A DNA stretch of 64,000 nucleotides from an uncultured Mediterraneibacter sp. (GCA_944381935.1 CALWMN010000007.1:91308-155307); one strand, 5' to 3'; counted from the stretch's first letter, positions 1 through 7,863 are shown. Program-made: numbers and translations. The notes: generated by a model not told the origin, from the letters alone.

Positions 1-1036
1 GCAAATCCTCCAGACGCTCTACAGTGTCCCTCAATTCTATACACCAGTCAGTCGCCTCAATATCCTCCAGGAACCATCTCGATTTATCATGTGAACACAG
101 AGTGATAATCTCGCAATTCAGTCCGAAAGGAATCAGCTGAGCATGTCCCCTCATGCCAATCACTAAATCCATTTTATTATAAATTTTGTAAACCTGATGC
201 GGATACATATATGACATCACAATGGTTTTGAAAGAGACGTCTGCATCTTCAAGATACTGCACAAATTCCAGGTCACTGAGGCAGTGAACCAGATAATAGA
301 TCTTGTACCCCCGCTCCTGTATCTCTTTTATAGAGCCTGCCACAGAACGTAAAACAGACTCTTTGTTTTCTCCATATCGCATTTCTGACCGGTCAAACGC
401 CATGTTCACACCTACGTTTCCGGTACGCTGTTTGGCCGGTATATTTTTGTAGACTTTTCTGATCAATGTTGTCGTACAGGGCTGGAATATAATCTTAGAC
501 GCCAGAGCTTCATCATTAACCAGTGATTTTATTTTCTCAACGCTTCCATGATTCCTCAGTCCTACAAATGCACTTTTGTCAACTAAAAGCTTCAGGTTCC
601 TGATGAATAATTCCCCTGGTTCCTGTCCGCGAAAATAATTATATCCGACACTATAGACAATGACTGGAACCTCAATCTTTTTCAGCAGTTCCTCTGGAAC
701 TGCCCACTGCCATCCACTTATGGCATTTTCATTCGTGTCAGGCAGGAAAAGTCCTCCTCCGCCTATGACAAGTCCTCCCCCCTTATTAATGGCTTCTATC
801 ATTCTGTCTGAAACCTCAGTTTTTAACTCGATAAGATTCCATCTTTCCCCCATCCCCTCAGATTGGAACGTCTTTCTGACACACTGTGACAAGACGGTAT
901 CTCCGACATTTCTTCTGATATGATAACTCACATGCGACAACATGACCCCCGACACATTGCAAGGCCGTTCTTCCTTTATTCTGTAAACCGCACGGCGTAT
1001 CGCGCGATAGATCCTTATAAAGACATTTTTTCTCAT
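1..1036 (-). CDS. Polysaccharide pyruvyl transferase family protein (3' end outside window)
   Basis: Members of this family (WcaK/CsaB/PssM type) usually transfer a pyruvate ketal from phosphoenolpyruvate to a sugar of a surface polysaccharide. The open frame runs from the window edge for 345 codons without a stop, so the C-terminus is missing. Visible are a basic N-terminus, the family-like stretch VGDTVLSQC, the glycine-rich GGGLVIGGGGLFLP near residue 85, and VIGMRGHAQLIPFG near residue 293, which fits the conserved Arg/His motif of the family. The start is set at 1036 because ATG overlaps the stop of the upstream gene as ATGA, with AGGGAGG seven bases before it. The tight overlap implies translational coupling. 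The substrate cannot be read from the sequence. Confidence 0.8.
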   Translation of the reverse strand, partial: MRKNVFIRIYRAIRRAVYRIKEERPCNVSGVMLSHVSYHIRRNVGDTVLSQCVRKTFQSEGMGERWNLIELKTEVSDRMIEAINKGGGLVIGGGGLFLPDTNENAISGWQWAVPEELLKKIEVPVIVYSVGYNYFRGQEPGELFIRNLKLLVDKSAFVGLRNHGSVEKIKSLVNDEALASKIIFQPCTTTLIRKVYKNIPAKQRTGNVGVNMAFDRSEMRYGENKESVLRSVAGSIKEIQERGYKIYYLVHCLSDLEFVQYLEDADVSFKTIVMSYMYPHQVYKIYNKMDLVIGMRGHAQLIPFGLNCEIITLCSHDKSRWFLEDIEATDWCIELRDTVERLEDL

Positions 1037-2637
1037 TCATGTTCCTCCCTGAACCTTTTACATAAATATTTGTATGTCGTATCCGGAACAAGACTCTTTA
1101 TCAGTCCAAAATCTCCGGTCTTCAGCGCCTTCCTGACTCTTGAAGCGCTGATCACGTCTCCGGCTTGCTCTTTTCTCTTTATCTCATCCACCTCTATACC
1201 GTATCTCGGGAGTATCTCTTTCATGCTTTCATTGTAGCTTCGTGTCACCACGTCAATCGGTTCTTCTCCGACAAAGCGCTTTGTAATGCCCAGAGGAGCG
1301 GCAATATACCGTCCAAAGATGTCTACATCAAGAGATGTATCGACTCCTACGCTGCCTGGAGAGTCCTTTGAAAAATATCCGGGAAATGTTACCGAGCTGA
1401 TAATGAGTTTTCCGCTTGGCACTACAACGACATTTTTAAGATCCCTTGTTCCTGCCCTCACCAGCTTAATCCTGTCTTCAAATGGGAAGAAGGACTTGTC
1501 TTCTTCCACCACAAAAATATAAAGGTGATCTACTTTTTCTGCCGACTGCCTGATCAGATACTGGTGTCCCAGAGTAAATGGATTGCAGTTCATTACGATT
1601 GCGCCGCGCACTCCCTCGTTCCAGTCTTCCGGCGTGTTCTCTTTTACTTTATTGATATATTCCATTGCCTGTCTGTGATACTGCTGTTCCTCACCGATTG
1701 CCTCATGTACCGGCTGCGGCAGATAAAACGGGTCCGGTGAAGAATCGTCTGCTTCTTCCAGCTTCCCTCGTATAATTGTCCACAGTTTGTCAGCAAGCAG
1801 CTCATAACCTGTGTGGTTGCAGTGCAGTATCATTTCAAAATAAGAATCCCTTTGCATTGCTTTATTGTTCAATGCCGTTGTGATATCATATATCTCACCG
1901 TTTTCCTCCATAGGCATCAGGCTTCCGTACTCTATAACTAAAATATCCCCTTTTCTGAATTTCATGTCATAAATAGCTTTATAGGTGTCATGAAAACCTG
2001 CTCCCATCACTCCCATATTGACAACCCGCCAGTCATTGTAAACCTCATTGATCTTTCTTTGCAGATAACTTGCCATCGTGTCCTTGTCTTCAACCGCATA
2101 TCCAAAGAAAAGGCATGTGCCAAGCAAGTAGACAGAGTGGCGGCTGTTGGCAGGGTTTCCCGCTGTATATCTCTTGCCGTTTGACACGTTAATATACTGA
2201 CTGCTGTGATTTTCATGCCTTATTTTCCCCGGGGCCAGATCCAGTTTGTTTGGAATGTTATGCCTGATCCCATCCACATAATCAGGAGTATATTTCTCCC
2301 CATATATTCTTTTCAAAAACGGAATGAACGGTTTCTGATCTCTGCAAATTTCGTTGAGCCGGTAACGGCGCATTTTCTCCAGCTGTTCAGAAGTAGTATG
2401 CTCCTGCGGATATAATGGATGGTTAAATCCCCATTCCCGGGAAACAATATACATCGAGACTCCCCGCCTGCTTAAGTAAAGCTGGAAATGCCTGCACAGC
2501 AGTTCTGCCTTCCAGTTTTTGATCAGCTTTATCGTTCTCTTGCTTTCAATGTAGCAGGATCCCTTTGTTTTATAATAAAATTTAAAGACATTCCCCAAAA
2601 GTCCCGTAAATACAGTGTTTAGCGCATTTACAGGCAC
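1033..2637 (-). CDS. SGNH-hydrolase-like / citrate lyase ligase-like nucleotidylyltransferase fusion
   Basis: A 534-residue two-domain protein. Roughly residues 165-300 look like an SGNH/GDSL-type hydrolase of the kind found in surface-polysaccharide clusters (YLLGTCLFFGYAVEDKDT, then VVNMGVMGAGFHDTYKA). Residues about 345-525 match the C-terminal adenylyltransferase domain of [citrate (pro-3S)-lyase] ligase (CitC): MNCNPFTLGHQYLI with the TxGH nucleotide-binding motif, VVEEDKSFFPFEDR, RFVGEEP, and the closing ISASRVRKAL. No citrate lyase genes are in view, so a role in making or attaching a polysaccharide substituent is inferred from the neighbours. The start used is GTG at 2637, with an in-frame stop close upstream. 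A Tn916-like remnant abuts this end, so the native start may be lost. An internal Met at about residue 62 is an alternative. Confidence 0.7.
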   Translation of the reverse strand: MPVNALNTVFTGLLGNVFKFYYKTKGSCYIESKRTIKLIKNWKAELLCRHFQLYLSRRGVSMYIVSREWGFNHPLYPQEHTTSEQLEKMRRYRLNEICRDQKPFIPFLKRIYGEKYTPDYVDGIRHNIPNKLDLAPGKIRHENHSSQYINVSNGKRYTAGNPANSRHSVYLLGTCLFFGYAVEDKDTMASYLQRKINEVYNDWRVVNMGVMGAGFHDTYKAIYDMKFRKGDILVIEYGSLMPMEENGEIYDITTALNNKAMQRDSYFEMILHCNHTGYELLADKLWTIIRGKLEEADDSSPDPFYLPQPVHEAIGEEQQYHRQAMEYINKVKENTPEDWNEGVRGAIVMNCNPFTLGHQYLIRQSAEKVDHLYIFVVEEDKSFFPFEDRIKLVRAGTRDLKNVVVVPSGKLIISSVTFPGYFSKDSPGSVGVDTSLDVDIFGRYIAAPLGITKRFVGEEPIDVVTRSYNESMKEILPRYGIEVDEIKRKEQAGDVISASRVRKALKTGDFGLIKSLVPDTTYKYLCKRFREEHE

Positions 2638-2651
2638 AGGGGAACATCCTT

Positions 2652-2670
2652 TTTACTACTCATTTACTAC
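2652..2670. repeat. Left pair of DR2-like integrase arm sites
   Basis: TTTACTAC occurs at 2652-2659 and again at 2663-2670, 11 bp apart, about one helical turn. The same octamer recurs after the integrase gene. Function as integrase arm sites is inferred from resemblance to Tn916 DR2. Confidence 0.5.
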
Positions 2671-2801
2671 TTTTGAGCCTTGCCAATGAAAAGCGGGATA
2701 TTCCACGATGTAAGATTGAAAGAAAAATACAGCGGACTGAAAAGATGTTCTGCCGCCGTAACCGTTGTAGGAACAGAAGAAAACGAGAACGGAGAGTAAT
2801 T

Positions 2802-2981
2802 ATGACTTACGATAAGAAATCTATTATGTATGAAGCATACAGAAGATACAGGATTGACAAGGAACATAACCCTGGTTTCCCACAGGTATTTTCTGAGTAT
2901 CTTGAAATGGTGTGGTTTGAAGACAAATATGAGAAGTGGTTTTGTGAAACCCACTCGTCTGATGAATATGGAAAGGAGTGA
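2802..2981 (+). CDS. Small conserved-type protein of Tn916-like elements
   Basis: A 59-residue protein (MTYDKKSIMYEAYRRYRIDK at its start) preceded by GGAGAG six bases before the ATG. The opening resembles short accessory proteins found beside excisionase genes in conjugative elements of Firmicutes, but its function is not known to me. It is acidic and aromatic-rich at the C-terminus, with no membrane segment. It ends four bases before the truncated xis start at 2986, in a compact operon with it and int. A longer in-frame opening from 2673 exists, but that stretch is strongly basic and has no ribosome binding site, so 2802 is preferred. Confidence 0.5.
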   Translation: MTYDKKSIMYEAYRRYRIDKEHNPGFPQVFSEYLEMVWFEDKYEKWFCETHSSDEYGKE

Positions 2982-2985
2982 TAGC

Positions 2986-3096
2986 ATGAGTGATAGAAAA
3001 GTTGGCCTTAAGGGCAAGTTCCTGCTGACTTTCGAGGAAGCAAGCCGCTATTTTGGAATCGGGGAAAATTCATACCCAGAAAGGAGCAAAAACCAC
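2986..3096 (+). pseudogene. xis: Truncated excisionase (xis), fused in frame to int
   Basis: Starting at ATG 2986 (AAAGGAG at 2972-2978), the first 27 or so residues read like the N-terminus of a Tn916-type Xis (LLTFEEASRYFGIGEN, the winged-helix recognition region). Instead of the usual remaining 35-40 residues, the frame passes after IGEN into a short linker and straight into the integrase start at 3097 with no stop. This looks like an internal deletion that removed the C-terminal half of xis. Read-through would give an Xis-Int fusion of 431 residues starting at 2986. Confidence 0.65.
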
Positions 3097-4281
3097 ATGG
3101 AAAAAAGAACAGACAGCAGAGGGAGGATTCTTAAAACAGGAGAAAGTCAGAGAAGTGACGGGAGATATGTGTATAAGTATCAGGGAGCGGACGGAAAGCC
3201 GAAATTTCTGTATTCATGGCGTTTGAACAAGACAGATTCACTTCCCAAAGGGAAACGGCACTGTGAACCTCTGCGGGAGATGGAAAAAGAAATTTTGCGG
3301 GACGCTATGGACGGGATTGATTCTGTAGGCAAGAAAATGACTTTATGTCAGCTTTATGAGAAGCAGAACGCTTTGAAGCCTAATGTGAGGGCATCCACAG
3401 TAAACGGCAGGAAACAGCTTATGGAGATTTTAAAAGCGGATATGTTAGGGAATATGAGCATTGAGAAAATCAAACCGAGCCACGCAAAGCAGTGGGCGGT
3501 TCGCATGAAAGAAAAAGGGTATGCTTTCCAGACTATCAATAATTACAAACGGTCGCTGAAAGCATCCTTTTATACCGCTATCAATGACGGTTTAGTCCGT
3601 AAGAACCCGTTTAATTTCAAGCTGACTGATGTCATTGAAAATGATACTGTACATAAAACAGCACTTACAGAGGAACAGGCAGATGCGTTTTTATCTTTTG
3701 TAAGGACAGATTCTGTTTATCAACGTTATTATAGGGCAACCATAGTCTTATTAAATACAGGTTTAAGAATTTCCGAATTGTGCGGACTTACGGTCAAAGA
3801 TATTGATTTTGAGAATGGATTTATCAATATTAACCATCAGCTAATATATAGTAAAAATGGTTATTCTGTAACCCCGCCAAAAACAGAAAACAGTGTCCGC
3901 CAGATACCCATGATTGAACCTGTCCGTAAAGCATTACAGGAAGAAATACAGGAGCGGAAAAATGTACAGCTTTTACAGGTAGACGGATATTCCAATTTTA
4001 TCTTTCTGAATGTAAAAGGATTACCCATGTATTCAAGTGCATACTCTACAACATTTTCCTCTATGGTAAAGAAATACAATAAATTCCATAAGAAAAAACT
4101 TCCTGCAATTTCTCCGCATATCTTACGCCATACTTTCTGTACGAATATGGCAAACAAGAAAATGACTCCTAACACCCTGCAATATATCATGGGACATAAG
4201 AATATCACTATGACACTGGGGTACTATGCACATGGTTCAGCAGAATCGGCTAAATCAGAAATGAGGGAATTAGCGGCATAA
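3097..4281 (+). CDS. int: Tn916-type tyrosine recombinase (integrase)
   Basis: A 394-residue site-specific tyrosine recombinase that would catalyse integration and excision of the element. The N-terminal arm-binding domain opens with RTDSRGRILKTGESQRSDGR, very close to Tn916 Int. A SAM-like core-binding domain follows, and then the catalytic domain with Arg in TGLRISELCG, HILRHTFC (H-x-x-R), the GHKNITMT His, and the nucleophile Tyr in LGYYAHG. Length is close to Tn916 Int (405). The start at 3097 has its own AAGGAG at 3081-3086 and gives the family-typical N-terminus. The open frame extends upstream into the xis remnant. All catalytic residues are present, so the enzyme may be active although the element is gutted. 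Confidence 0.93.
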   Translation: MEKRTDSRGRILKTGESQRSDGRYVYKYQGADGKPKFLYSWRLNKTDSLPKGKRHCEPLREMEKEILRDAMDGIDSVGKKMTLCQLYEKQNALKPNVRASTVNGRKQLMEILKADMLGNMSIEKIKPSHAKQWAVRMKEKGYAFQTINNYKRSLKASFYTAINDGLVRKNPFNFKLTDVIENDTVHKTALTEEQADAFLSFVRTDSVYQRYYRATIVLLNTGLRISELCGLTVKDIDFENGFININHQLIYSKNGYSVTPPKTENSVRQIPMIEPVRKALQEEIQERKNVQLLQVDGYSNFIFLNVKGLPMYSSAYSTTFSSMVKKYNKFHKKKLPAISPHILRHTFCTNMANKKMTPNTLQYIMGHKNITMTLGYYAHGSAESAKSEMRELAA

Positions 4282-4290
4282 ACGGTTGAT

Positions 4291-4367
4291 TGTACTACCC
4301 GTTTTACTACTTTACAAAGTGCTTTTTTTAGTTTCTTTAAGCTGATTCGTGAACATGTTTTTACTAC
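4291..4367. repeat. Right-side DR2-like integrase arm sites
   Basis: TTTACTAC at 4303-4310 and 4360-4367, and a one-mismatch copy TGTACTAC at 4291-4298, just downstream of the int stop. They match the pair at 2652-2670 in sequence and orientation. Confidence 0.45.
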
Positions 4368-4370
4368 ACG

Positions 4371-4418
4371 ACTTCCCGTAACCCGCATAAAATAAGGCTT
4401 TGCGGACTTACGGGAAGT
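4371..4418. repeat. Strong inverted repeat after int
   Basis: ACTTCCCGTAA at 4371-4381 is a perfect inverted copy of 4408-4418. A further CCGCA/TGCGG pair lies inside, forming a long hairpin with an A/T-rich loop. There is no T-tract, so a simple intrinsic terminator is doubtful. It could be part of the element end or of the integration site. Confidence 0.5.
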
Positions 4419-4439
4419 TGTGGGAAGATTTATGGAAAT

Positions 4440-4679
4440 CCATTTAAAGTTTCGGTTGGAAAACGGCTAATTATACGTGGAACAGAGCATATGATCCATG
4501 GGAATATGACTGCATGACTGAGCAATATCCATATATTGATAAAAAACAGGACGGCGTGTAAAGTTTTTGGTGACCCGCCAAAGGGAGTCCCAGTACAGGA
4601 TATTTGGTTCAATTATAGGGATTCAATTAACCAACTCCAAAAGACAACGGGGTATCCAACTGAAAAAAATATGGAATAG
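4440..4679 (+). pseudogene. Remnant of a type III-like (Mod) DNA adenine methyltransferase
   Basis: Two short stretches in different frames resemble the C-terminal half of Mod-type site-specific DNA methyltransferases. The first is ANYTWNRAYDPWEYD (from 4466). The second is FGDPPKGVPVQDIWFNY followed by TTGYPTEKN (about 4560-4670), which fits the usual VPVQDLW...GYPTQKP region. The catalytic DPPY and FxGxG motifs are absent, and stops and frame changes separate the pieces. The stretch to 4780 encodes a possible tail (IEYLKAILKRFADEL) and nothing else I recognise. It is dead, with large deletions. Recognition rests on these motifs only. Confidence 0.55.
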
Positions 4680-4781
4680 TATTGAATATCTGAAAGCTAT
4701 CCTTAAACGTTTTGCAGATGAACTTGATGTTTATGGTGATTATGCAAATAACATGACATATGAACAAAGCACATTATATTT

Positions 4782-5906
4782 TCACTTTCCGCTCTCTTTT
4801 ATATATTCCATAAAATCCTGTCTGTTCTCTTCTGTTGTTGTCGTAGGCCTGCCAAGATCCGCCCTTGCCCCGATCGCGGCTTTTACCTCGATAAAAGTCA
4901 GCTCACCGTTATCTTTTGCGGCACGCAGCGCGTCTCTTAATTCATCTTTTGTTGTTACTGTCTCCGTCCGTGGATATCCGCACGCCGCTGCAACGTCTGC
5001 CAGCCGGGTTTCCTTAGCCACCGTCGGGATTCCGCCGACAGTCTCGTGGGCTTCGTTATTGATGACGATATGGATCAAATTGGAAGGTTTCCGGCTTCCG
5101 ATGACAGCCATAGCTCCCATATGCATCAGTGCTGCCCCGTCTCCGTCGATACACCATACTTTCTTCCCGGGTTTCGCAAGGGCGATTCCAAGCGCGATGG
5201 AACTGCTGTGCCCCATAGAACCTACGGTCAGGAAATCCCTCCCGTGTCCCTGTCCCCTGTGTTCCCTGATTTCAAAAAGCTCTCTGCTGGCTTTCCCCGT
5301 TGTCGAGACGATAAGATCATCTCCTGAAACTTCCGTGATACATTCGATGATGGTTTCCCTTGTCATCGGGTAAGGGTTCTTATAATGCAATTTATCCTCA
5401 TACTTCAGGGCGCCTTTGCGGACCACGAAAGCCACACTGCTGCCCTCGCTCAGCAGAGGTTTCGAGGCTTCCATCATTTCTTTCAGTTCATTTTCCGTTG
5501 TATCAACGGAAATGATAAAAGGCCTGATCCCCATATCTTCCAGAAGCCTTACCGTGACCTCGCCCTGATAGATATGCTGAGGTTCGTCATGTACTTCCGG
5601 TTCTCCGCGCCATCCCACTACAAAAATACAGGGAATGGCATACACTTTTTTATGGAGCAGGGAAACTGCAGGGTTGAGCATGTTTCCAAGTCCGCTGTTC
5701 TGCATATAGACAAGCGGGACTTCCCCTGTGGCAAGATAATGTCCTGCTGCAAGGGCAGTGCAGTTCCCCTCGTTTGCAGCCACAATATGATTTTCCGAAA
5801 TCCCGTATGTATGCATCAGATAATCGCACAAAGGTCTCAAGAGAGAGTCTGGAACGCCGGTATAAAATTTTGCCCCTAAGATTTTCACAAAGCTCTTAAC
5901 ATCCAT
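4782..5906 (-). CDS. aepY: Phosphonopyruvate decarboxylase
   Basis: A thiamine-diphosphate enzyme of 374 residues that converts 3-phosphonopyruvate to phosphonoacetaldehyde, the step that makes phosphonate synthesis irreversible. Visible are YTGVPDSLLRPLCDYL, the catalytic-Glu region ANEGNCTALAAGHYLA, and the ThDP/metal motif that begins GDGAALMHMGA and ends VINNEAHETVGG. The start at 5906 is chosen for AGGAGA eight bases upstream and the homologous opening MDVKSFVKIL; an ORF extension to 5951 lacks support. No PEP mutase or 2-aminoethylphosphonate aminotransferase is in the window. The product may feed a phosphonate substituent of the surface polysaccharide made by the neighbouring minus-strand genes, but it is now cut off from them by the integrase element. 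Confidence 0.88.
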   Translation of the reverse strand: MDVKSFVKILGAKFYTGVPDSLLRPLCDYLMHTYGISENHIVAANEGNCTALAAGHYLATGEVPLVYMQNSGLGNMLNPAVSLLHKKVYAIPCIFVVGWRGEPEVHDEPQHIYQGEVTVRLLEDMGIRPFIISVDTTENELKEMMEASKPLLSEGSSVAFVVRKGALKYEDKLHYKNPYPMTRETIIECITEVSGDDLIVSTTGKASRELFEIREHRGQGHGRDFLTVGSMGHSSSIALGIALAKPGKKVWCIDGDGAALMHMGAMAVIGSRKPSNLIHIVINNEAHETVGGIPTVAKETRLADVAAACGYPRTETVTTKDELRDALRAAKDNGELTFIEVKAAIGARADLGRPTTTTEENRQDFMEYIKESGK

Positions 5907-6019
5907 CTTATTTATCTCCTGTAAACAAATCCTGATAGGTAAATCAGGCATATTCTGTTTATGCCACGAATTTTACCATCTATATTTTATATCAACGGAG
6001 TGAGAAGCACAAGTATCAT

Positions 6020-6051
6020 ATCTCGTGAAACCCCATAAGTTTTCACGAGAT
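6020..6051. promoter_or_regulatory. Inverted repeat upstream of the decarboxylase gene
   Basis: A perfect 11-bp inverted repeat, ATCTCGTGAAA at 6020-6030 and its complement at 6041-6051, lies 114 bp upstream of aepY. It sits in the otherwise gene-free stretch 5907-6206, where I see nothing else. It could be a regulator site or a hairpin; no T-tract follows on either strand. Confidence 0.4.
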
Positions 6052-6206
6052 AATTTCACGTCACTTATTTTTTCAGTACATCCCTCATTATTTGTAACCT
6101 TCCCCTCTGAAGAATCAGGAGTAAAAATTCAGGTGGTGGTATCCAGGGCAAATATGATATAATCAGGAAAACTGGGAAGTAAGTAATGGATGAGAGCTAG
6201 ATAAAT

Positions 6207-6585
6207 ATGGCAAAAATCAGGGGGGTTCACGGGACGGATTATGTCTTGCAAACGCTTCAGTATCCTGGAGGAAAAGAAGATAATGATTACGGGAGAATGG
6301 ATTCTATGCCACAGAATATGAAGAGCGAGCGAAAAGCTGGGCGGCGCTGAACGGGAATCCAGTAAAGTCGGTGAGCAGACCGTAAAGCTGTATAAGATTG
6401 ATACAAGTACATATGATGTGATACAGGGTTATCGTGCAGACGACAGTTATACGCAGGTGATAGAGGCGTTCCGGCAGATTAGATGGCTTCAACCCTACGA
6501 GACGGATATGGAAGGAAGCTACAAGGAGACGGACATCCATGCATGGGCGTATGAGGGCAATTTATCATCTGTGAAAGCAATCTAA
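6207..6585 (+). pseudogene. Degraded DUF3990-family gene
   Basis: Pieces in successive frames match DUF3990 proteins, which are often encoded with DUF3791 partners in toxin-antitoxin-like gene pairs. They are MAKIRGVHGTDYVLQ, then KEDNDYGR, then after a frameshift GFYATEYEERAKSWAALNG, and further on YKIDTSTYDVIQGYRADDSY. The central part between ALNGNP and KLYKID is shortened, and the last 40 residues to the stop at 6585 are not clearly family-like. At least two frameshifts make it non-functional. It sits directly upstream of the intact kinase gene at 6631. Confidence 0.6.
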
Positions 6586-6630
6586 GATAAGGAACGTAGT
6601 AAAAGCCTGACAATGAGGGAAAGTGTGTGG

Positions 6631-7575
6631 ATGGGAATGGAGAAGAAAGTAAAAGAGTATCATTCGTTCGATGAGATGGTGAAGGAGATTTATGGAGAAA
6701 AGGCTTTTATCACAGAGAATGAGCGCGTGCACGGAGGAGATATCAATGATGCGTACAGGATGGTTCTTTCTACGGGGGACAGCATCTTTGTAAAGATTAA
6801 TTCAAGAAGTAACCTGCAATTTTTCCGGACGGAATCAAATGGACTGAGTGCCCTCCAATCAGTGGACAAGATCGGCGTTCCGAAAATTCTGGGGATGGGG
6901 ATTGACAGGCAGAAGGACTGTTCGTTCCTTGCCCTGGAGTATCTGGAAAGCGCGAGGCGTATCGATTCTTATTGGGAGACATTCGGCCATCAGCTGGCAG
7001 GGATGCACAGGGCAGAGTGTCTGCCGCTGGTATCATCCGGGAATGACGGGGAGAAAAGCAGGCTCAGATTCGGGTTCTATGAGGATAATTTTATCGGCGC
7101 AAGCCCCCAGAAAAACCAGCCGAAGGAAACGTGGATTGGCTTTTACAGGGACTGCCGGCTTCTTCCGCAGCTGACAATGGCAGAGAGATACCTGGGGACT
7201 GCCGTGAGGAAAAAGGCGGAATGGCTTTTGGAGCACCTTGGCTCCTATCTGAGGGAACCGGATTTTCCTTCTCTGCTGCACGGGGATTTGTGGGGCGGAA
7301 ATATGTTATGCGGACCTGACGGAAGGGCGTGGGTCATAGATCCGGCTGTCTATGCAGGGGATTTTGAAGCTGATCTGGCTATGACCCAGTTGTTCGGAAG
7401 CCTTCCGGCAAGATTCTACGAGGCGTACAGTGAGAGAAACCCAATCGACAGAAAGGGATATGCGGAGCGGAAGGGACTTTATGACCTGTATCATCTCCTG
7501 AATCATCTGAACCTGTTTGGAAGAGGATATTTAGGAGGCGTTGTGGAGATCATAAACCGATATGCGGGCAGATGA
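6631..7575 (+). CDS. Fructosamine kinase family protein
   Basis: A 314-residue APH-fold kinase of the fructosamine/ketosamine-3-kinase family, which phosphorylates sugar-amine (Amadori) adducts so that they can be removed. Visible are GGDINDAYRM near the N-terminus, the ATP-Lys in FVKIN, the catalytic loop LLHGDLWGGNML, and the metal-binding VIDPAVYAGDFEADLAM. Length is typical. The start at 6631 is preferred over 6613 because AGGGAA at 6616 is well placed for it. It is flanked on both sides by gene remnants, and the codon use looks like the chromosome rather than the degraded neighbours. The actual substrate is unknown. Confidence 0.85.
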   Translation: MGMEKKVKEYHSFDEMVKEIYGEKAFITENERVHGGDINDAYRMVLSTGDSIFVKINSRSNLQFFRTESNGLSALQSVDKIGVPKILGMGIDRQKDCSFLALEYLESARRIDSYWETFGHQLAGMHRAECLPLVSSGNDGEKSRLRFGFYEDNFIGASPQKNQPKETWIGFYRDCRLLPQLTMAERYLGTAVRKKAEWLLEHLGSYLREPDFPSLLHGDLWGGNMLCGPDGRAWVIDPAVYAGDFEADLAMTQLFGSLPARFYEAYSERNPIDRKGYAERKGLYDLYHLLNHLNLFGRGYLGGVVEIINRYAGR

Positions 7576-7593
7576 CATAGCAGGTGAGGAAAT

Positions 7594-7861
7594 ATGAGCA
7601 GGCAGATTATTTCAGATATACTGGATCTTACTTATCTGGATTGGAGTAAAATACGAAATTCATCAGGAACGCCAGGATCATCACGTGGCTTTGTTCCTCG
7701 AGGGATTTTAAAAAGACAGGAGAGAGTTTTTATCTGTTTCCAGTGAAGATCTGTACCAGATAGAAGATCAGCTTCCCCTTACAGCAGCAGATTTTAATTT
7801 TTATATTGGGCACGAAGTGATTTCCACGGCTGAAGCGGCAGAGATGTACGGGATACGTTAA
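7594..7861 (+). pseudogene. Remnant of a HipA-like kinase gene
   Basis: It begins with a good ribosome site (GTGAGGA) and MSRQIISDILDLTYLDWSKI followed by RNSSGTPGS. This resembles the N-terminus of the Firmicute HipA-like kinases found in toxin-antitoxin loci. The frame then fails. A second piece in another frame (VSSEDLYQIEDQLPLTAAD ... STAEAAEMYGIR, stop at 7861) is not clearly HipA and could be from a partner gene. No kinase catalytic motif remains. Confidence 0.5.
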
Positions 7862-7863
7862 GC

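Larger units (their letters stand above)
2642..4420 (+). mobile_element. Minimal Tn916-family element remnant (arm-type repeats + xis/int)
   Basis: A 1.7-kb island containing only a small accessory gene, a truncated excisionase and a Tn916-type integrase. It is flanked on both sides by copies of TTTACTAC, the complement of GTAGTAAA. That sequence resembles the DR2 arm site bound by the N-terminal domain of Tn916 integrase (from memory of that system). Two copies lie at 2652-2670 and three (one imperfect) at 4291-4367. No conjugation or resistance genes remain. The exact ends are not resolved; a strong inverted repeat at 4371-4418 may mark the right side. The island separates the phosphonopyruvate decarboxylase from the other two polysaccharide genes. 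Family assignment comes from the integrase; the idea that both ends survive is inference. Confidence 0.6.

Noticed and set aside
4567-5373. Long plus-strand ORF (268 codons) opposite aepY
   Set aside because: It lies antisense to a clear ThDP-dependent decarboxylase; its Ser/Pro-rich composition is that of a reverse-complement shadow.
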